DNA from: Nitrospirillum amazonense
GTDB taxonomy: Bacteria; Pseudomonadota; Alphaproteobacteria; Azospirillales; Azospirillaceae
Reading direction: 5' to 3'
Length of the DNA stretch: 64,000 bases
NCBI RefSeq assembly: GCF_007828045.1
Contig: NZ_VITN01000006.1
Location: 248,001-312,000, forward strand
Positions 33,399 through 41,676 of the stretch are shown piece by piece. Made by a program: the position numbers and the translations under genes. Position 1 is the stretch's first letter. Each line of letters opens with the position of its first letter. A model generated the notes under the pieces. The model searched no databases. It had not been told where the DNA came from and was given only the letters and a program-made list of their open reading frames with translations.

Positions 33399-33619
33399 CA
33401 GGCGATGTCCAGGCGGGTGGGGGCCAGGGGTACGTCCTCCGGCATGGCCAGCAGATCGACAATGCTCTGCCCGTCGCCGGTAAGCCGCAGGAAAGTCTCG
33501 AAATTCATCAGCACGTGGGTGGGGGTGCCGCGGTCGGTGATGAACACCGGCTCGCTCAATGCCGCGCGCTTGGCGCCGCCCACGTCCTGGTTGAAATCCC
33601 GGCTGCTCATTGTGGCCAT
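33398..33619 (-). CDS. vapB: Phd/YefM-type antitoxin of the vapC toxin
   Basis: 73 residues from the ATG at 33619; no strong ribosome-binding site. The Phd/YefM fold is seen as SSRDFNQDVGGAKRAALSEPVFITDRGTPTHVLMNFETFLRL, the family's DNA-binding N-terminal unit. The C-terminus (SIVDLLAMPEDVPLAPTRLDIA) is the toxin-wrapping part. It should neutralise the PIN toxin and repress the operon at the repeats overlapping its start. Confidence 0.88.
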   Translation of the reverse strand: MATMSSRDFNQDVGGAKRAALSEPVFITDRGTPTHVLMNFETFLRLTGDGQSIVDLLAMPEDVPLAPTRLDIA

Positions 33620-33656
33620 GTTGCTACATTTCCCATGCCCAGAATGTTGCTACATT
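33618..33656. promoter_or_regulatory. Direct-repeat operator of vapBC
   Basis: ATGTTGCTACATT occurs at 33618-33630 and again at 33644-33656, 26 bases apart. Each contains a partial dyad TGT-tgct-ACA. The first copy overlaps the antitoxin start codon, so binding would block both transcription and initiation. The spacer to the antiporter gene (33620-33751) holds nothing else clear. Confidence 0.6.
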
Positions 33657-33751
33657 CCTACGTTTTTTATCCTTTGACAACGCCCGAAAGCCCGCCCTAA
33701 CCCTGGTATCGGTAACAGGCACAAAAGCTAAGAACAGGGTGGAATCGCGTC

Positions 33752-35119
33752 ATGGCTTCGGATCTTTTTTCCGCCGGCACGGTGCAAAACATCGTCGACA
33801 CGGCGACCCACATGCTGTCGCCGCACGGCCCCAACGGGACCCTGACGCCGACGGATTTCAGCGTCCATTTCTTCCTGCAGATCACCGCCATCATCCTGGC
33901 CTGCCGCGTCGTCGGCTGGCTGGGGCAGAAGCTGCTGGCCCAACCGCAGGTGGTGGGTGAGATGATCGCCGGCGTGGTGCTGGGGCCGTCCCTGCTGGGC
34001 CTGCTGTTCCCAGGCTTCGCCGCCGAGCTGTTCCCCAAGGAAACCAAGAGCGTGCTGTATGTCGGCGCCCAGTTCGGCGTCGGCCTCTACATGTTCCTGG
34101 TGGGCACGACCTTCCGGGGCGACCATTTCCGCACCAACGGCAAGAGCGCCTTCGCCGTCTCCTTCTCCGGCATCGCGGCCCCCTTCCTGATCGCCGTGCT
34201 GATCACGCCCATGTTGCTCAAGGTGCCCGGCCTGTTCGCCGACGGTCTGCCGCAGGGCCAGGCCACCCTGTTCATGGGCGCCTGCATCGCCCTGACCGCC
34301 TTCCCCATGCTGGCCCGCATCATCAATGAGCGCGGCCTCAGCAACTCCGCCCTGGGCACCCTGTCCCTGACGGCCGGCGCCTTCGACGACGCCGCCTCCT
34401 GGTGCGTGCTGGCCATCGTGCTGGCCATCTTCGGTGCCGGCCCCGGCGTCGCCGTGCTGGCCATCGGCGGCGGCCTCAGCTTCGCCCTGCTGGTCATCCT
34501 GTTCGGCCGCCGCCTGCTGGCGCCCCTGGGCCGCGCGGTGGAAGCGCGGGGGGAGATGACGCACACCGTGCTGGCCATCACCCTGATGGTGTTCTGCCTG
34601 TCCGCCTTCGTCATGGACGCGGTGGGCATCCACGCCATCTTCGGCGGCTTCATCATCGGCACCGCCATGCCCCGCGGCAAGTTCGTGGAGGAGCTGAAGA
34701 AGAAGGTGGAGCCGCTGACCGTGGTCCTGCTGCTGCCCATGTTCTTCACCTACTCCGGCCTCAACACCCGCATGGACATGGTGAATTCCGCCTCGCTGCT
34801 GCTGATTGCCTTCGGCGTGCTGGTGGCCTCCATCGCCGCCAAGGGTGTGGCCTGCTACGCCGCCGCCCGGCTGTGCGGCGAGGACAACCGCACGGCGCTG
34901 GGCATCGGCGCCCTGATGAACTCGCGCGGGCTGATGGAACTGATCATCATCAACATCGGCCTGCAAAAGGGCATCATCGGCCCCACGCTGTTCTCTATGT
35001 TGGTGCTGATGGCCATCGTCACGACTATGATGGCGTCCCCGCTGTTCGAACTGGTCTACGGCCGCAAGGCCCGGCTGAGTGGCGAGCTGGGGGCCGTGCC
35101 GGAGCAAGCCCTGAGCTGA
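33752..35119 (+). CDS. Cation:proton antiporter, CPA2 family
   Basis: 455 residues, about 12 membrane segments. The CPA2 core is visible: VVGEMIAGVVLGPSLLGLLFPG near the start and GACIALTAFPMLARIINERGLSNSALGTLSLTAGAFDDAASWCVLAIV, in which the conserved Asp-Asp pair (FDDA) lies in the ion-binding unwound helix. The latter half has GIHAIFGGFIIGTAMPRG and IGALMNSRGLMELIIINIGL. It exchanges Na+ or K+ for H+ across the inner membrane. No regulatory RCK domain is attached. The halogenase gene follows within 21 bases of its stop. Confidence 0.93.
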   Translation: MASDLFSAGTVQNIVDTATHMLSPHGPNGTLTPTDFSVHFFLQITAIILACRVVGWLGQKLLAQPQVVGEMIAGVVLGPSLLGLLFPGFAAELFPKETKSVLYVGAQFGVGLYMFLVGTTFRGDHFRTNGKSAFAVSFSGIAAPFLIAVLITPMLLKVPGLFADGLPQGQATLFMGACIALTAFPMLARIINERGLSNSALGTLSLTAGAFDDAASWCVLAIVLAIFGAGPGVAVLAIGGGLSFALLVILFGRRLLAPLGRAVEARGEMTHTVLAITLMVFCLSAFVMDAVGIHAIFGGFIIGTAMPRGKFVEELKKKVEPLTVVLLLPMFFTYSGLNTRMDMVNSASLLLIAFGVLVASIAAKGVACYAAARLCGEDNRTALGIGALMNSRGLMELIIINIGLQKGIIGPTLFSMLVLMAIVTTMMASPLFELVYGRKARLSGELGAVPEQALS

Positions 35120-35140
35120 GTGGACGACCGAGCAGAGTTG

Positions 35141-36700
35141 ATGACAGTCGAGCGAACCATCCTGATCGTCGGTGGCGGCACGGCCGGTTGGCTGGCCGCC
35201 GCCTACCTCGCCCGGTACCTGGGCGTGCGGGAAGGCGGGGCGATCGGCATCACCCTGCTGGAGGCGCCGGACATCGGCATCGTCGGGGTGGGGGAGGGGA
35301 CCTTCCCCACCATCCGCGGCACCCTGAGGTTCCTGGGCCTGAACGAGGCCCAGTTCATGCGTGACACCTCCGCCACCTTCAAGCAGGGCATCCGCTTCGC
35401 CCGCTGGGTGGACGGGGGCGAGGGCGACAGCTTTTTTCATCCCTTCGAGGCGCCCTTCCCCACCGATGGTGCCGGCCTGGTGCCCTACTGGCTGCTGCAG
35501 GACGGCGACCGCCGCCCGCCCTTCGCCCAGGCCATGACCTTCCAGCAACAAGTGACCGATGCCCGGCGGGCGCCCAAGCGCGGGCCCGAGGGTGATTTCG
35601 AGGCGCCGCTGAACTACGCCTATCACTTCGACGCGGCCAAGGCCGCCCAGGCCCTGGCCGCCCGCGCGCGGGAGCTGGGCGTCCGGCACCTGCGGGGCAC
35701 GGTGACGGATGTGGCGCTGGCGGCCGACGGCGCCATCGCCCACCTGGTCACGCGGGAATACGGGGCGATCGCCGCCGACTTCTATGTGGATTGCAGCGGC
35801 TTCCGGGCCGAGCTGATCGGCCGCGCCCTGGGCGTGGCGCAGAAATCGGTGAAGCCCATCCTGTTCACCGACCGCGCGCTGTCCTGCAAGGTGCCCTACG
35901 GGGCGGCGGACGGACCCTTGGAAAGCTGCACCCTGGCCACGGCGCACGCGGCGGGCTGGACCTGGGAGATCGGGCTGGAGGGCGCGCGCGGCGTGGGCTG
36001 CGTCTATTCCAGCGACCACATGTCGGACGACGAGGCCGAAGGGGTTCTGCGCGCCTATGTCGCCCCCCACCTGGGGCCTGGTGTCGAGCCGCCGGCCCCG
36101 CGCAAGACCGCCTTCGACGCCGGCTATCGCGAGACGCCTTGGGTCAAGAACTGCGTCGCCATCGGCCTGGCGGGCGGGTTCCTGGAGCCCTTGGAGTCCA
36201 CCAGCGTGGTGCTGATCGAGGTGGCGGTGGGCATGCTGGCGGAGCTGTTCCCCCATGACGGCAACTGGGCCGCGCCGGCCGCCCGCTTCAACGAGCTGAT
36301 GACCCGGCGCTTCGAGAACATCGTCAATTTCCTGAAGCTGCATTACTGCCTGAGCCGGCGGGAAGAGCCGTTCTGGCGCGACAACCGCGACCCCGCCACC
36401 ATCCCGGCGGCCTTGCGCGACCTGCTGGCGCAGTGGCGCACCCGGCCACCCAGCCGCTTCGACTTCGCGCTGGATCTGGAGGCCTTCGCCTTCTTCAACT
36501 ACCAGTACATCCTGTACGGCATGGGGTTCGCGACCGACCTGTCGGCGGCCCGCGCCGCCTTTCCCCAGGCGGAGGCGGCGCAGAAGACCTTCGCCCGCAT
36601 CCGGGCCTATGGCGACCACGCCACCCGGGACTTGCCCGCCCACCGGGCGCTGATCCGGCGCATGAACCAGATCAGCGCGCTCGGCAAGGTCGGTACCTGA
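35141..36700 (+). CDS. Flavin-dependent halogenase (tryptophan 7-halogenase family)
   Basis: 519 residues from the ATG at 35141; a GTG at 35120 next to the antiporter stop is an alternative. The FAD site is ILIVGGGTAGWLAAAYLARY (residues 7-26). The two catalytic residues of the family are present: Lys81 in SATFKQGIRF (Lys79 in PrnA) and Glu352 in EPLESTSVVLIE (Glu346 in PrnA). The halogenase signature GWxWxIP is altered to GWTWEIG (272-278), losing the Pro. The enzyme should form an aryl halide using FADH2, halide and O2. No flavin reductase, TonB receptor or biosynthetic gene is nearby, so the substrate is unknown. Confidence 0.85.
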   Translation: MTVERTILIVGGGTAGWLAAAYLARYLGVREGGAIGITLLEAPDIGIVGVGEGTFPTIRGTLRFLGLNEAQFMRDTSATFKQGIRFARWVDGGEGDSFFHPFEAPFPTDGAGLVPYWLLQDGDRRPPFAQAMTFQQQVTDARRAPKRGPEGDFEAPLNYAYHFDAAKAAQALAARARELGVRHLRGTVTDVALAADGAIAHLVTREYGAIAADFYVDCSGFRAELIGRALGVAQKSVKPILFTDRALSCKVPYGAADGPLESCTLATAHAAGWTWEIGLEGARGVGCVYSSDHMSDDEAEGVLRAYVAPHLGPGVEPPAPRKTAFDAGYRETPWVKNCVAIGLAGGFLEPLESTSVVLIEVAVGMLAELFPHDGNWAAPAARFNELMTRRFENIVNFLKLHYCLSRREEPFWRDNRDPATIPAALRDLLAQWRTRPPSRFDFALDLEAFAFFNYQYILYGMGFATDLSAARAAFPQAEAAQKTFARIRAYGDHATRDLPAHRALIRRMNQISALGKVGT

Positions 36701-36716
36701 GGCCCGGCGCCGGACT

Positions 36717-38234
36717 TTACGCCGACAGGGCCTCCGGCGCGGCTTCCGCCAGCATGCTGCCGGTCTCGCGCGCGCGGATGTGCCAGCTGAACGCCTCTTC
36801 CAAAACGTGCGGGGTCTGGCCGCCCCGGGCCACGGCCCGGCGCACATAGTCGGCCATCTGCCCGTGATAGCTGGGGTGCAGGCAGTTCTCCATGATCGCC
36901 CGCGCCCGCTCCCGCGGGGCCAGGCCGCGCAGGTCGGCCAGGCCGCGCTCGGTGACGATCACGTCCACGTCATGCTCGGTATGATCGACATGGGTGACCA
37001 TGGGCACGATGCTGGAGATGCGGCCGTCCTTGGCCAGCGACTTGGTGACGAAGACCGACAGCTGGGCATTGCGGGCGAAATCGCCCGAGCCGCCGATGCC
37101 GTTCATCATGTGCGTGCCGTTGACGTGGGTGGAGTTCACGTTGCCGTAGATGTCGCACTCGATGGCGGTGTTGATGGCGATCAGGCCCAGGCGGCGCACC
37201 ACCTCGGGATGGTTGCTGACCTCCTGCGGGCGCAGGACGATGCGGTCGCGGTAGCCAGCGATGGCGGGCATGACGCGTGCCATGACCGGCGCCGTCAGCA
37301 CGATGCTGGAGGCCGACGCGAAGGCCAGCTTACCCGCGTCGAACAGGTCGAAGGCGCTGTCCTGCAAGACCTCGCTGTACAGCTCCAGGTCGGTGAAGGG
37401 GCTGTCCTTCAGGCCGGCCAGCACGGCGTTGGCGATGGCGCCGATGCCGGCCTGCAACGGCGGCAGGTGCCGGGGCAGGCGGCCGGCCAGCACCTCCTGC
37501 TCCAGGAAGGTGATCAGGTGGCGCGAGATGGCGGCGGTGTCGGCATCGGCCGGCTGCAGGGTGGTGGCGCTGTCCGGCTGGTTGGTCACCACGATGGCGG
37601 CGATCTTGGCCGGGTCCACCGGGATGGCCGGCGTGCCCACGCGGTCCGACGCCTTGGTCAGTTCGATGGGCTCGCGCGCCGGGCGGCGCTTGGGGATGTA
37701 GATGTCGTGCAGGCCCTCCAGGTCCGCCGGCTGGGCCAGGTTGATCTCCACGATCACCTTGTCGGCCAGGATGGCGAAGCTGGCGGAATTGCCCACGCTG
37801 GTGGTGGGGACGATGGCGCCCGTCTCGGTGATGGCGGTGGCCTCGATGATGGCGCAGTCGAGATGCCCCAGCGCGCCGGACCGCAACTGTTCCACCATTT
37901 CCGACAGGTGCTGGTCGATGAACATGACCTCACCCCGGTTGATGGCCGCGCGCAGGCGGGCGTCGGCCTGGAAGGGCAGGCGGCGCTTCAGCATGCCGGC
38001 GTCGGCCAGCATGCCGTCCAGGTCATTGCCCAGCGAGGCGCCGGTCAGCAGGTTGATGTGCAGGGGGGCGGTTCGGCCGCGATTGATCAGGGCCAGGGGA
38101 ACGGCCTTGGCATCGCCGGCGCGGGTGAAGCCGCTCATGCCCACCGTCATGCCGTCCTGGATCAGGGCCGCCGCCTGTTCCGCGCTCATGACGCGGTCGT
38201 GCAAGCTGCTCAGACGAATTCGCTCTCTAACCAT
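36717..38234 (-). CDS. Acetyl-CoA hydrolase/transferase (succinyl-CoA:acetate CoA-transferase type)
   Basis: 505 residues, the family's usual length. The N-terminal domain has GMTVGMSGFTRAGDAKAVPLAL and the INLLTGASLGNDLDGML block. The active-site Glu forming the CoA thioester is in LELYSEVLQDSAFDLFDAGKL. The oxyanion region is NGIGGSGDFARNAQLSVFVTKS. The end has THVDHTEHDVDVIVTERGLADLRGLAPRERA. Enzymes of this type swap CoA between succinyl-CoA, acetyl-CoA and acetate, closing an alternative TCA cycle or clearing acetate. Which donor it uses cannot be told. Its promoter lies in 38235-38550, a 316-base region that also carries the motif at 38415. Confidence 0.92.
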   Translation of the reverse strand: MVRERIRLSSLHDRVMSAEQAAALIQDGMTVGMSGFTRAGDAKAVPLALINRGRTAPLHINLLTGASLGNDLDGMLADAGMLKRRLPFQADARLRAAINRGEVMFIDQHLSEMVEQLRSGALGHLDCAIIEATAITETGAIVPTTSVGNSASFAILADKVIVEINLAQPADLEGLHDIYIPKRRPAREPIELTKASDRVGTPAIPVDPAKIAAIVVTNQPDSATTLQPADADTAAISRHLITFLEQEVLAGRLPRHLPPLQAGIGAIANAVLAGLKDSPFTDLELYSEVLQDSAFDLFDAGKLAFASASSIVLTAPVMARVMPAIAGYRDRIVLRPQEVSNHPEVVRRLGLIAINTAIECDIYGNVNSTHVNGTHMMNGIGGSGDFARNAQLSVFVTKSLAKDGRISSIVPMVTHVDHTEHDVDVIVTERGLADLRGLAPRERARAIMENCLHPSYHGQMADYVRRAVARGGQTPHVLEEAFSWHIRARETGSMLAEAAPEALSA

Positions 38235-38414
38235 GTTCTTGTCCGTTGTTCGTCACCGGCCGCCTGGGTGGCCAAGGACCCTTGGTCATTGCGGTCCCTG
38301 CGGCGTGCGGGCACCGAATATTTGGGGCCCTGCGCCACCGCCCCTCCAATAGTTTCTCAAGGGCGCGACGATCACGGATTCTGATCGTGGGCCTGGGTCC
38401 GGCCATATTTAATA

Positions 38415-38446
38415 GATATCGAAGATGCCATTTCGATATATTAGAC
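38415..38446 (+). promoter_or_regulatory. Bipartite operator-like motif, copy 1
   Basis: GATATCGAA, 12 bases, ATATATTAGAC. The same two blocks with the same 12-base gap occur at 43511-43542, with one mismatch. Here an extra dyad, ATATCGAA / TTCGATAT (38416-38439), is also formed. It ends 104 bases before the Cys-motif secreted protein and may control it. Likely a LysR-type or other dimer site; binding protein inferred to be one of the LysR regulators at 41673-43487. Confidence 0.55.
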
Positions 38447-38550
38447 GCACCGCAGCAGCCGGGCGCATAGTTCATCTCACCAACGACCGCGCCGACTGAA
38501 GGCGCTGTACCTGACAGGACGCGGCCCGGTTGATTGATGGAGATGCTTGA

Positions 38551-38907
38551 ATGTTCGCCCCGCTGAAGAATTCGTCCCGCAAGGTTGCCGTTGCCGCCGC
38601 CGCCCTGTCCTTCCTGGCGCTGTCCGCGCCGCTGAGCGCGAACGCCGCGGGCACCGAGGTGGTGGTGACCCCGGCGGTCAGCCAGGCCTGCCAGGCCATG
38701 GGCCTGCACCCGGCCAATTCCGACTTCGCCGCCTGCGTCAACGTGCTGACCCATGTGAAGGGCGCGCATGCCCAGGTGTCGGCCCAGGTCGGCCGCGAGC
38801 AGCAGGCCTGCGCCGCTGCCGGCGCCACCCCCGGCTCCGCCGATTTCAACGCCTGTGTCGACAATCTTGACGCGGCGCTGACGGCGCAGGCCCTGTCGGC
38901 CAACTGA
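38551..38907 (+). CDS. Small secreted protein with duplicated Cys motif
   Basis: 118 residues. Signal peptide MFAPLKNSSRKVAVAAAALSFLALSAPLSANA. The mature part carries the same unit twice: QACQAMGLHPANSDFAACV and QACAAAGATPGSADFNACV, i.e. QACxAxGxxPxxxDFxxCVxxL. Each has two Cys, probably forming one disulfide per unit in the periplasm or outside. They are joined by a helical linker (NVLTHVKGAHAQVSAQVGREQ). No family recognised. It has its own terminator 134 bases on, and an operator-like motif upstream shared with the LysR/FUSC promoter region, suggesting co-regulation with the efflux system that follows. Confidence 0.8.
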   Translation: MFAPLKNSSRKVAVAAAALSFLALSAPLSANAAGTEVVVTPAVSQACQAMGLHPANSDFAACVNVLTHVKGAHAQVSAQVGREQQACAAAGATPGSADFNACVDNLDAALTAQALSAN

Positions 38908-39040
38908 CAGGGTCTCTGCGGGGCGGGGAGGGCCACATGGTCCAGGGGCGGTTGATCCGGTTCCGCCCCCCTCCGCCCCCTTCGTGACGGTGCCCGCCGG
39001 CCCCCCTCCCATCGGGTCGCCGGGCACCTCACGCTCAAGG

Positions 39041-39085
39041 AAAGGACGCGGCAAGGGGAGCACCCGGGCCGCGTCCTTTTCTTTT
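39041..39085 (+). terminator. Intrinsic terminator of the Cys-motif gene
   Basis: The stem AAAGGACGCGGC / GCCGCGTCCTTT (12 bp, perfect) is followed by TTTTCTTTT-type sequence. It separates the secreted protein gene from the efflux operon, which must then start from a promoter in the ~45 bases before 39128 or from read-through. Confidence 0.85.
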
Positions 39086-39127
39086 CCACGCTTTCTTTCC
39101 CATACTGGCAAAGAGGTTCTGTCCGTC

Positions 39128-39316
39128 ATGGCCGAATTGGATGTCGCCGGCATCTTCATGGCCCCCATTGTCGGCTATGTCGCCGTCGCCCTGGTGCTTT
39201 TCCTGCTGCTGCGTGGTCTGCTGGCCCATCTGGGCTTCTGGCGCGCCGTCTGGCACCCCGCCCTGGTCGAGGCGGCCCTGTTCTCGATTCTCCTGTCCGG
39301 TCTGGTGCTGCTGTGA
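39128..39316 (+). CDS. DUF1656 small inner-membrane protein (AaeX-like)
   Basis: 62 residues from the ATG at 39128. MAELDVAGIFMAPIVGYVAVALVLFLLLRGLL is the family's opening, with two membrane segments in all (the second ALVEAALFSILLSGLVLL). DUF1656 proteins accompany HlyD-type fusion proteins and FUSC-type pumps, as AaeX does with AaeAB. Its final bases overlap the GTG of the next gene (GTGA), so translation is coupled. Confidence 0.88.
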   Translation: MAELDVAGIFMAPIVGYVAVALVLFLLLRGLLAHLGFWRAVWHPALVEAALFSILLSGLVLL

Positions 39317-40248
39317 ACGCCCGCCTCATGACCCTGGCGCGCGCCGTGGGGCGCGGGGCCGCCACCCTGGCCATGGTGGCGCTGGCCATCCTGCTGATCG
39401 GCGCCCTGTGGCAGCGCTACATGCTGGCGCCCTGGACGCGCGACGGCCGCGTGCGGGCGGAGGTGGTGGACGTGGCGCCGGAGGTGGCCGGCACCATCGT
39501 CGACATCCCCGTGCACGACAACCAGCTGGTTCATAAGGGCGACGTGCTGTTCGTCATCGATCCCGTGCGGTTCCGCATCGCCCAGGACCAGGCCCGCGCC
39601 GCCGTTGCCGCTGCGCGCGACGACCGGGCCCTGAAGCTCAGCGACGCGCAGCGCCGCCAGGGCCTGGCCGGCGTGGTGTCCGAGGCGGAGCAGGACCGTT
39701 TCCGCAGCACCGCCAGCGTGGCCACGGCCCAGCTGGACGCGGCGCAGGCGGCGCTTGACCTGGCCACCCTGAACCTGGAGCGTTCCGTCGTGCGGGCGCC
39801 GGTCAACGGCTACGTCACCAACCTGCGCCTGCGGGTGGGCGACTACGCCACGGTGGGCCAGCCCCGGGTGGCGGTCATCGACACCGACAGTTTCTGGGTG
39901 TCGGGGTATTTCGAGGAAACCAAGCTGGCGCGCATCCACGAGGGCGACGCAGCCCGCATGAAGCTCATGGGCTATGCCGCCCCCCTGGCCGGCCATGTCG
40001 AGACCATCGCGCGGGGCATCAACGACCGCAACAGCGCGCCCAACGCCTATGGCCTGCAGGACGTGAACCCGGTCTTCACCTGGGTGCGGCTGGCGCAGCG
40101 CATCCCCGTGCGCATCGGCATCGACACCGTGCCGCCCGGGGTGGTTCTCGCCGCCGGCATGACCTGCACCGTGTCGGTGGGGAATGAGGCGGCCCGCCCG
40201 GAAGGCGTCGTGGGCCGGGTGCTGGCCCGCCTGGAATCGAGGATCTGA
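39313..40248 (+). CDS. HlyD-type membrane-fusion protein (AaeA-like)
   Basis: 311 residues from the GTG at 39313, overlapping the DUF1656 stop. One membrane anchor (ATLAMVALAILLIGALWQRYM). The lipoyl/barrel-sandwich half-motifs are TRDGRVRAEVVDVAPEVAGTIVDIPVHDNQLVHKGDVLFVIDPVRF and LERSVVRAPVNGYVTNLRLRVGDYATVGQP, with a short helical hairpin between them. The TDSFWVSGYFEETKLARIHEGDAARM segment is the beta-barrel part. It links the inner-membrane pump (FUSC at 43604) to the outer-membrane factor encoded next. Probably exports aromatic acids or related compounds, by analogy with AaeA. Confidence 0.92.
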   Translation: MNARLMTLARAVGRGAATLAMVALAILLIGALWQRYMLAPWTRDGRVRAEVVDVAPEVAGTIVDIPVHDNQLVHKGDVLFVIDPVRFRIAQDQARAAVAAARDDRALKLSDAQRRQGLAGVVSEAEQDRFRSTASVATAQLDAAQAALDLATLNLERSVVRAPVNGYVTNLRLRVGDYATVGQPRVAVIDTDSFWVSGYFEETKLARIHEGDAARMKLMGYAAPLAGHVETIARGINDRNSAPNAYGLQDVNPVFTWVRLAQRIPVRIGIDTVPPGVVLAAGMTCTVSVGNEAARPEGVVGRVLARLESRI

Positions 40249-40251
40249 GCC

Positions 40252-41676
40252 ATGATCCGCCGTAAGGCCCTGGCCGCCCTGGTGCTGGGCGGCATGGTGT
40301 CCGCCTGTACCGTGGTCGGCCCCGACTATAAGCCCATTCCCCTGGATGGCCTGCCCCAAGGCTGGACGGAACACCTGCCGCCCGCGGCCGGCTTGGATGC
40401 CATGCGTGCCTGGTGGGACAGTTTCCAGGACCCCACCCTCAGCCGCCTGGTGCGGGCGGCCATCGCGGATAATGAGGACCTGAAGATCGCGCGCCAGCGC
40501 CTGGTGCAGGCCCGCGCCGCCCGTGTCATCGCCAAGTCCGCCGACCTGCCGGACGTGCGGCTGGGTATCGACCCGGCCCTGCAACGATCCAGCGAAAACG
40601 TGGATTGGCCGCCGGGCATCGGCAGCTATCACACCTGGCAGGCGGAGCTGGACGCGACGTGGGAGATCGACGTCTTCGGCGGCACCCGCCGGGCGGTGGA
40701 GGCGGCCGACGCCGACATCGCCGCGACGGAGGAGGGGCGGCGCGCCATCCTGGTCAGCCTGCTGGCGGAGGTGGCGACGGACTACGCCCGCCTGCGTGCC
40801 GCCCAGCTGCGCCTGACCATCGCCCGCGACAACATCGCGGTCGCGGCCAAGGCCCTGGACCTGGCGCAGCGCGCCTATCAGCGCGGCCTGGGCACCGTGC
40901 TGGACGTGGCGCAGGCCAGGACCCAGTTGGAGACGGTGCAGGCCGCGACCCCGCCGCTGGAGGCGGCGGTGGCGCGCATGAGCCACGCCATCGCCGTGCT
41001 GCTGGGCCGCTATCCGGGGGAGCTGGAGGCGGAATTGAGCCAGCCGGCGCCCCTGCTGTCCGTGCCGGACAGCCTGCCGGTGTCCCTGCCGTCCGAGGTG
41101 GTGGCCAACCGGCCGGACATCCGCCAGGCCGACCGGCGCTATGCGGCGGCCAACGCCCGCATCGGCGTCGCCACCGCCGCCAGCCTGCCCCACTTCGCCA
41201 TTCCGCTGACCCTGCTGCCCCAGGCGGCGGACCTGGGCAAGCTGTTCAGCCTGGCCAGCCTGACCTATTCCCTGGGCGCCCAGGTGACGGGCCCCATCTA
41301 CAACGGTGGCCGCGACGACGCCCGCATCACCCTGGCCAAGGCGGAGGCCGAGGCCGCGCGCATCAATTACGAGCGCACGGTGAAGGAGGCGCTGCGCGAC
41401 GTGGAGGATGCGCTGGTGAACTACCAGACGGAAACCCGGCGGCAGCAGACGCTGGTTGCCGCCCGCAGCGACGCGGCCCAGGCCCTGGACCACGCCACCC
41501 GCCTCTACGGCGCCGGCCTGACCGACTTCCTGAAGGTGCTGGATGGCGAGCGCCAGGCCTATCAGGCGGAAGACCGGGAGGCGGAAAGCCGCCTGGCCCG
41601 GGTGGAGCACGTCATCACGCTCTACAAGGCGTTGGGCGGCGGCTGGCAGGGTGTGGACCTGGATGCCGGCGATTAG
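40252..41676 (+). CDS. NodT-type outer-membrane efflux lipoprotein
   Basis: 474 residues, starting 3 bases after the fusion protein. Lipobox VSAC (residues 16-19) in MVSACTVVGPDYKPI is the NodT/OprM pattern (C..VGPDY..P). Two repeats of the outer-membrane-factor fold follow, for example WWDSFQDPTLSRLVRAAIADNEDLKIARQRLVQARA in the first and SEVVANRPDIRQADRRYAAANARIGVATAASLPHFAI in the second. It forms the trimeric channel of a tripartite pump with the preceding fusion protein. Its stop overlaps the stop of the convergent LysR gene by 4 bases. Confidence 0.93.
   Translation: MIRRKALAALVLGGMVSACTVVGPDYKPIPLDGLPQGWTEHLPPAAGLDAMRAWWDSFQDPTLSRLVRAAIADNEDLKIARQRLVQARAARVIAKSADLPDVRLGIDPALQRSSENVDWPPGIGSYHTWQAELDATWEIDVFGGTRRAVEAADADIAATEEGRRAILVSLLAEVATDYARLRAAQLRLTIARDNIAVAAKALDLAQRAYQRGLGTVLDVAQARTQLETVQAATPPLEAAVARMSHAIAVLLGRYPGELEAELSQPAPLLSVPDSLPVSLPSEVVANRPDIRQADRRYAAANARIGVATAASLPHFAIPLTLLPQAADLGKLFSLASLTYSLGAQVTGPIYNGGRDDARITLAKAEAEAARINYERTVKEALRDVEDALVNYQTETRRQQTLVAARSDAAQALDHATRLYGAGLTDFLKVLDGERQAYQAEDREAESRLARVEHVITLYKALGGGWQGVDLDAGD

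Noticed and set aside
32871-33656. Short repeats around vapBC as a CRISPR array
   Set aside because: Units are 9-13 bases, two or three copies only, with no spacers of CRISPR size and no cas gene.
33728-36847. A 1039-codon open frame antisense to the antiporter and halogenase
   Set aside because: Both plus-strand genes have conserved motifs throughout; the antisense product is Gln/Gly/His-rich filler.
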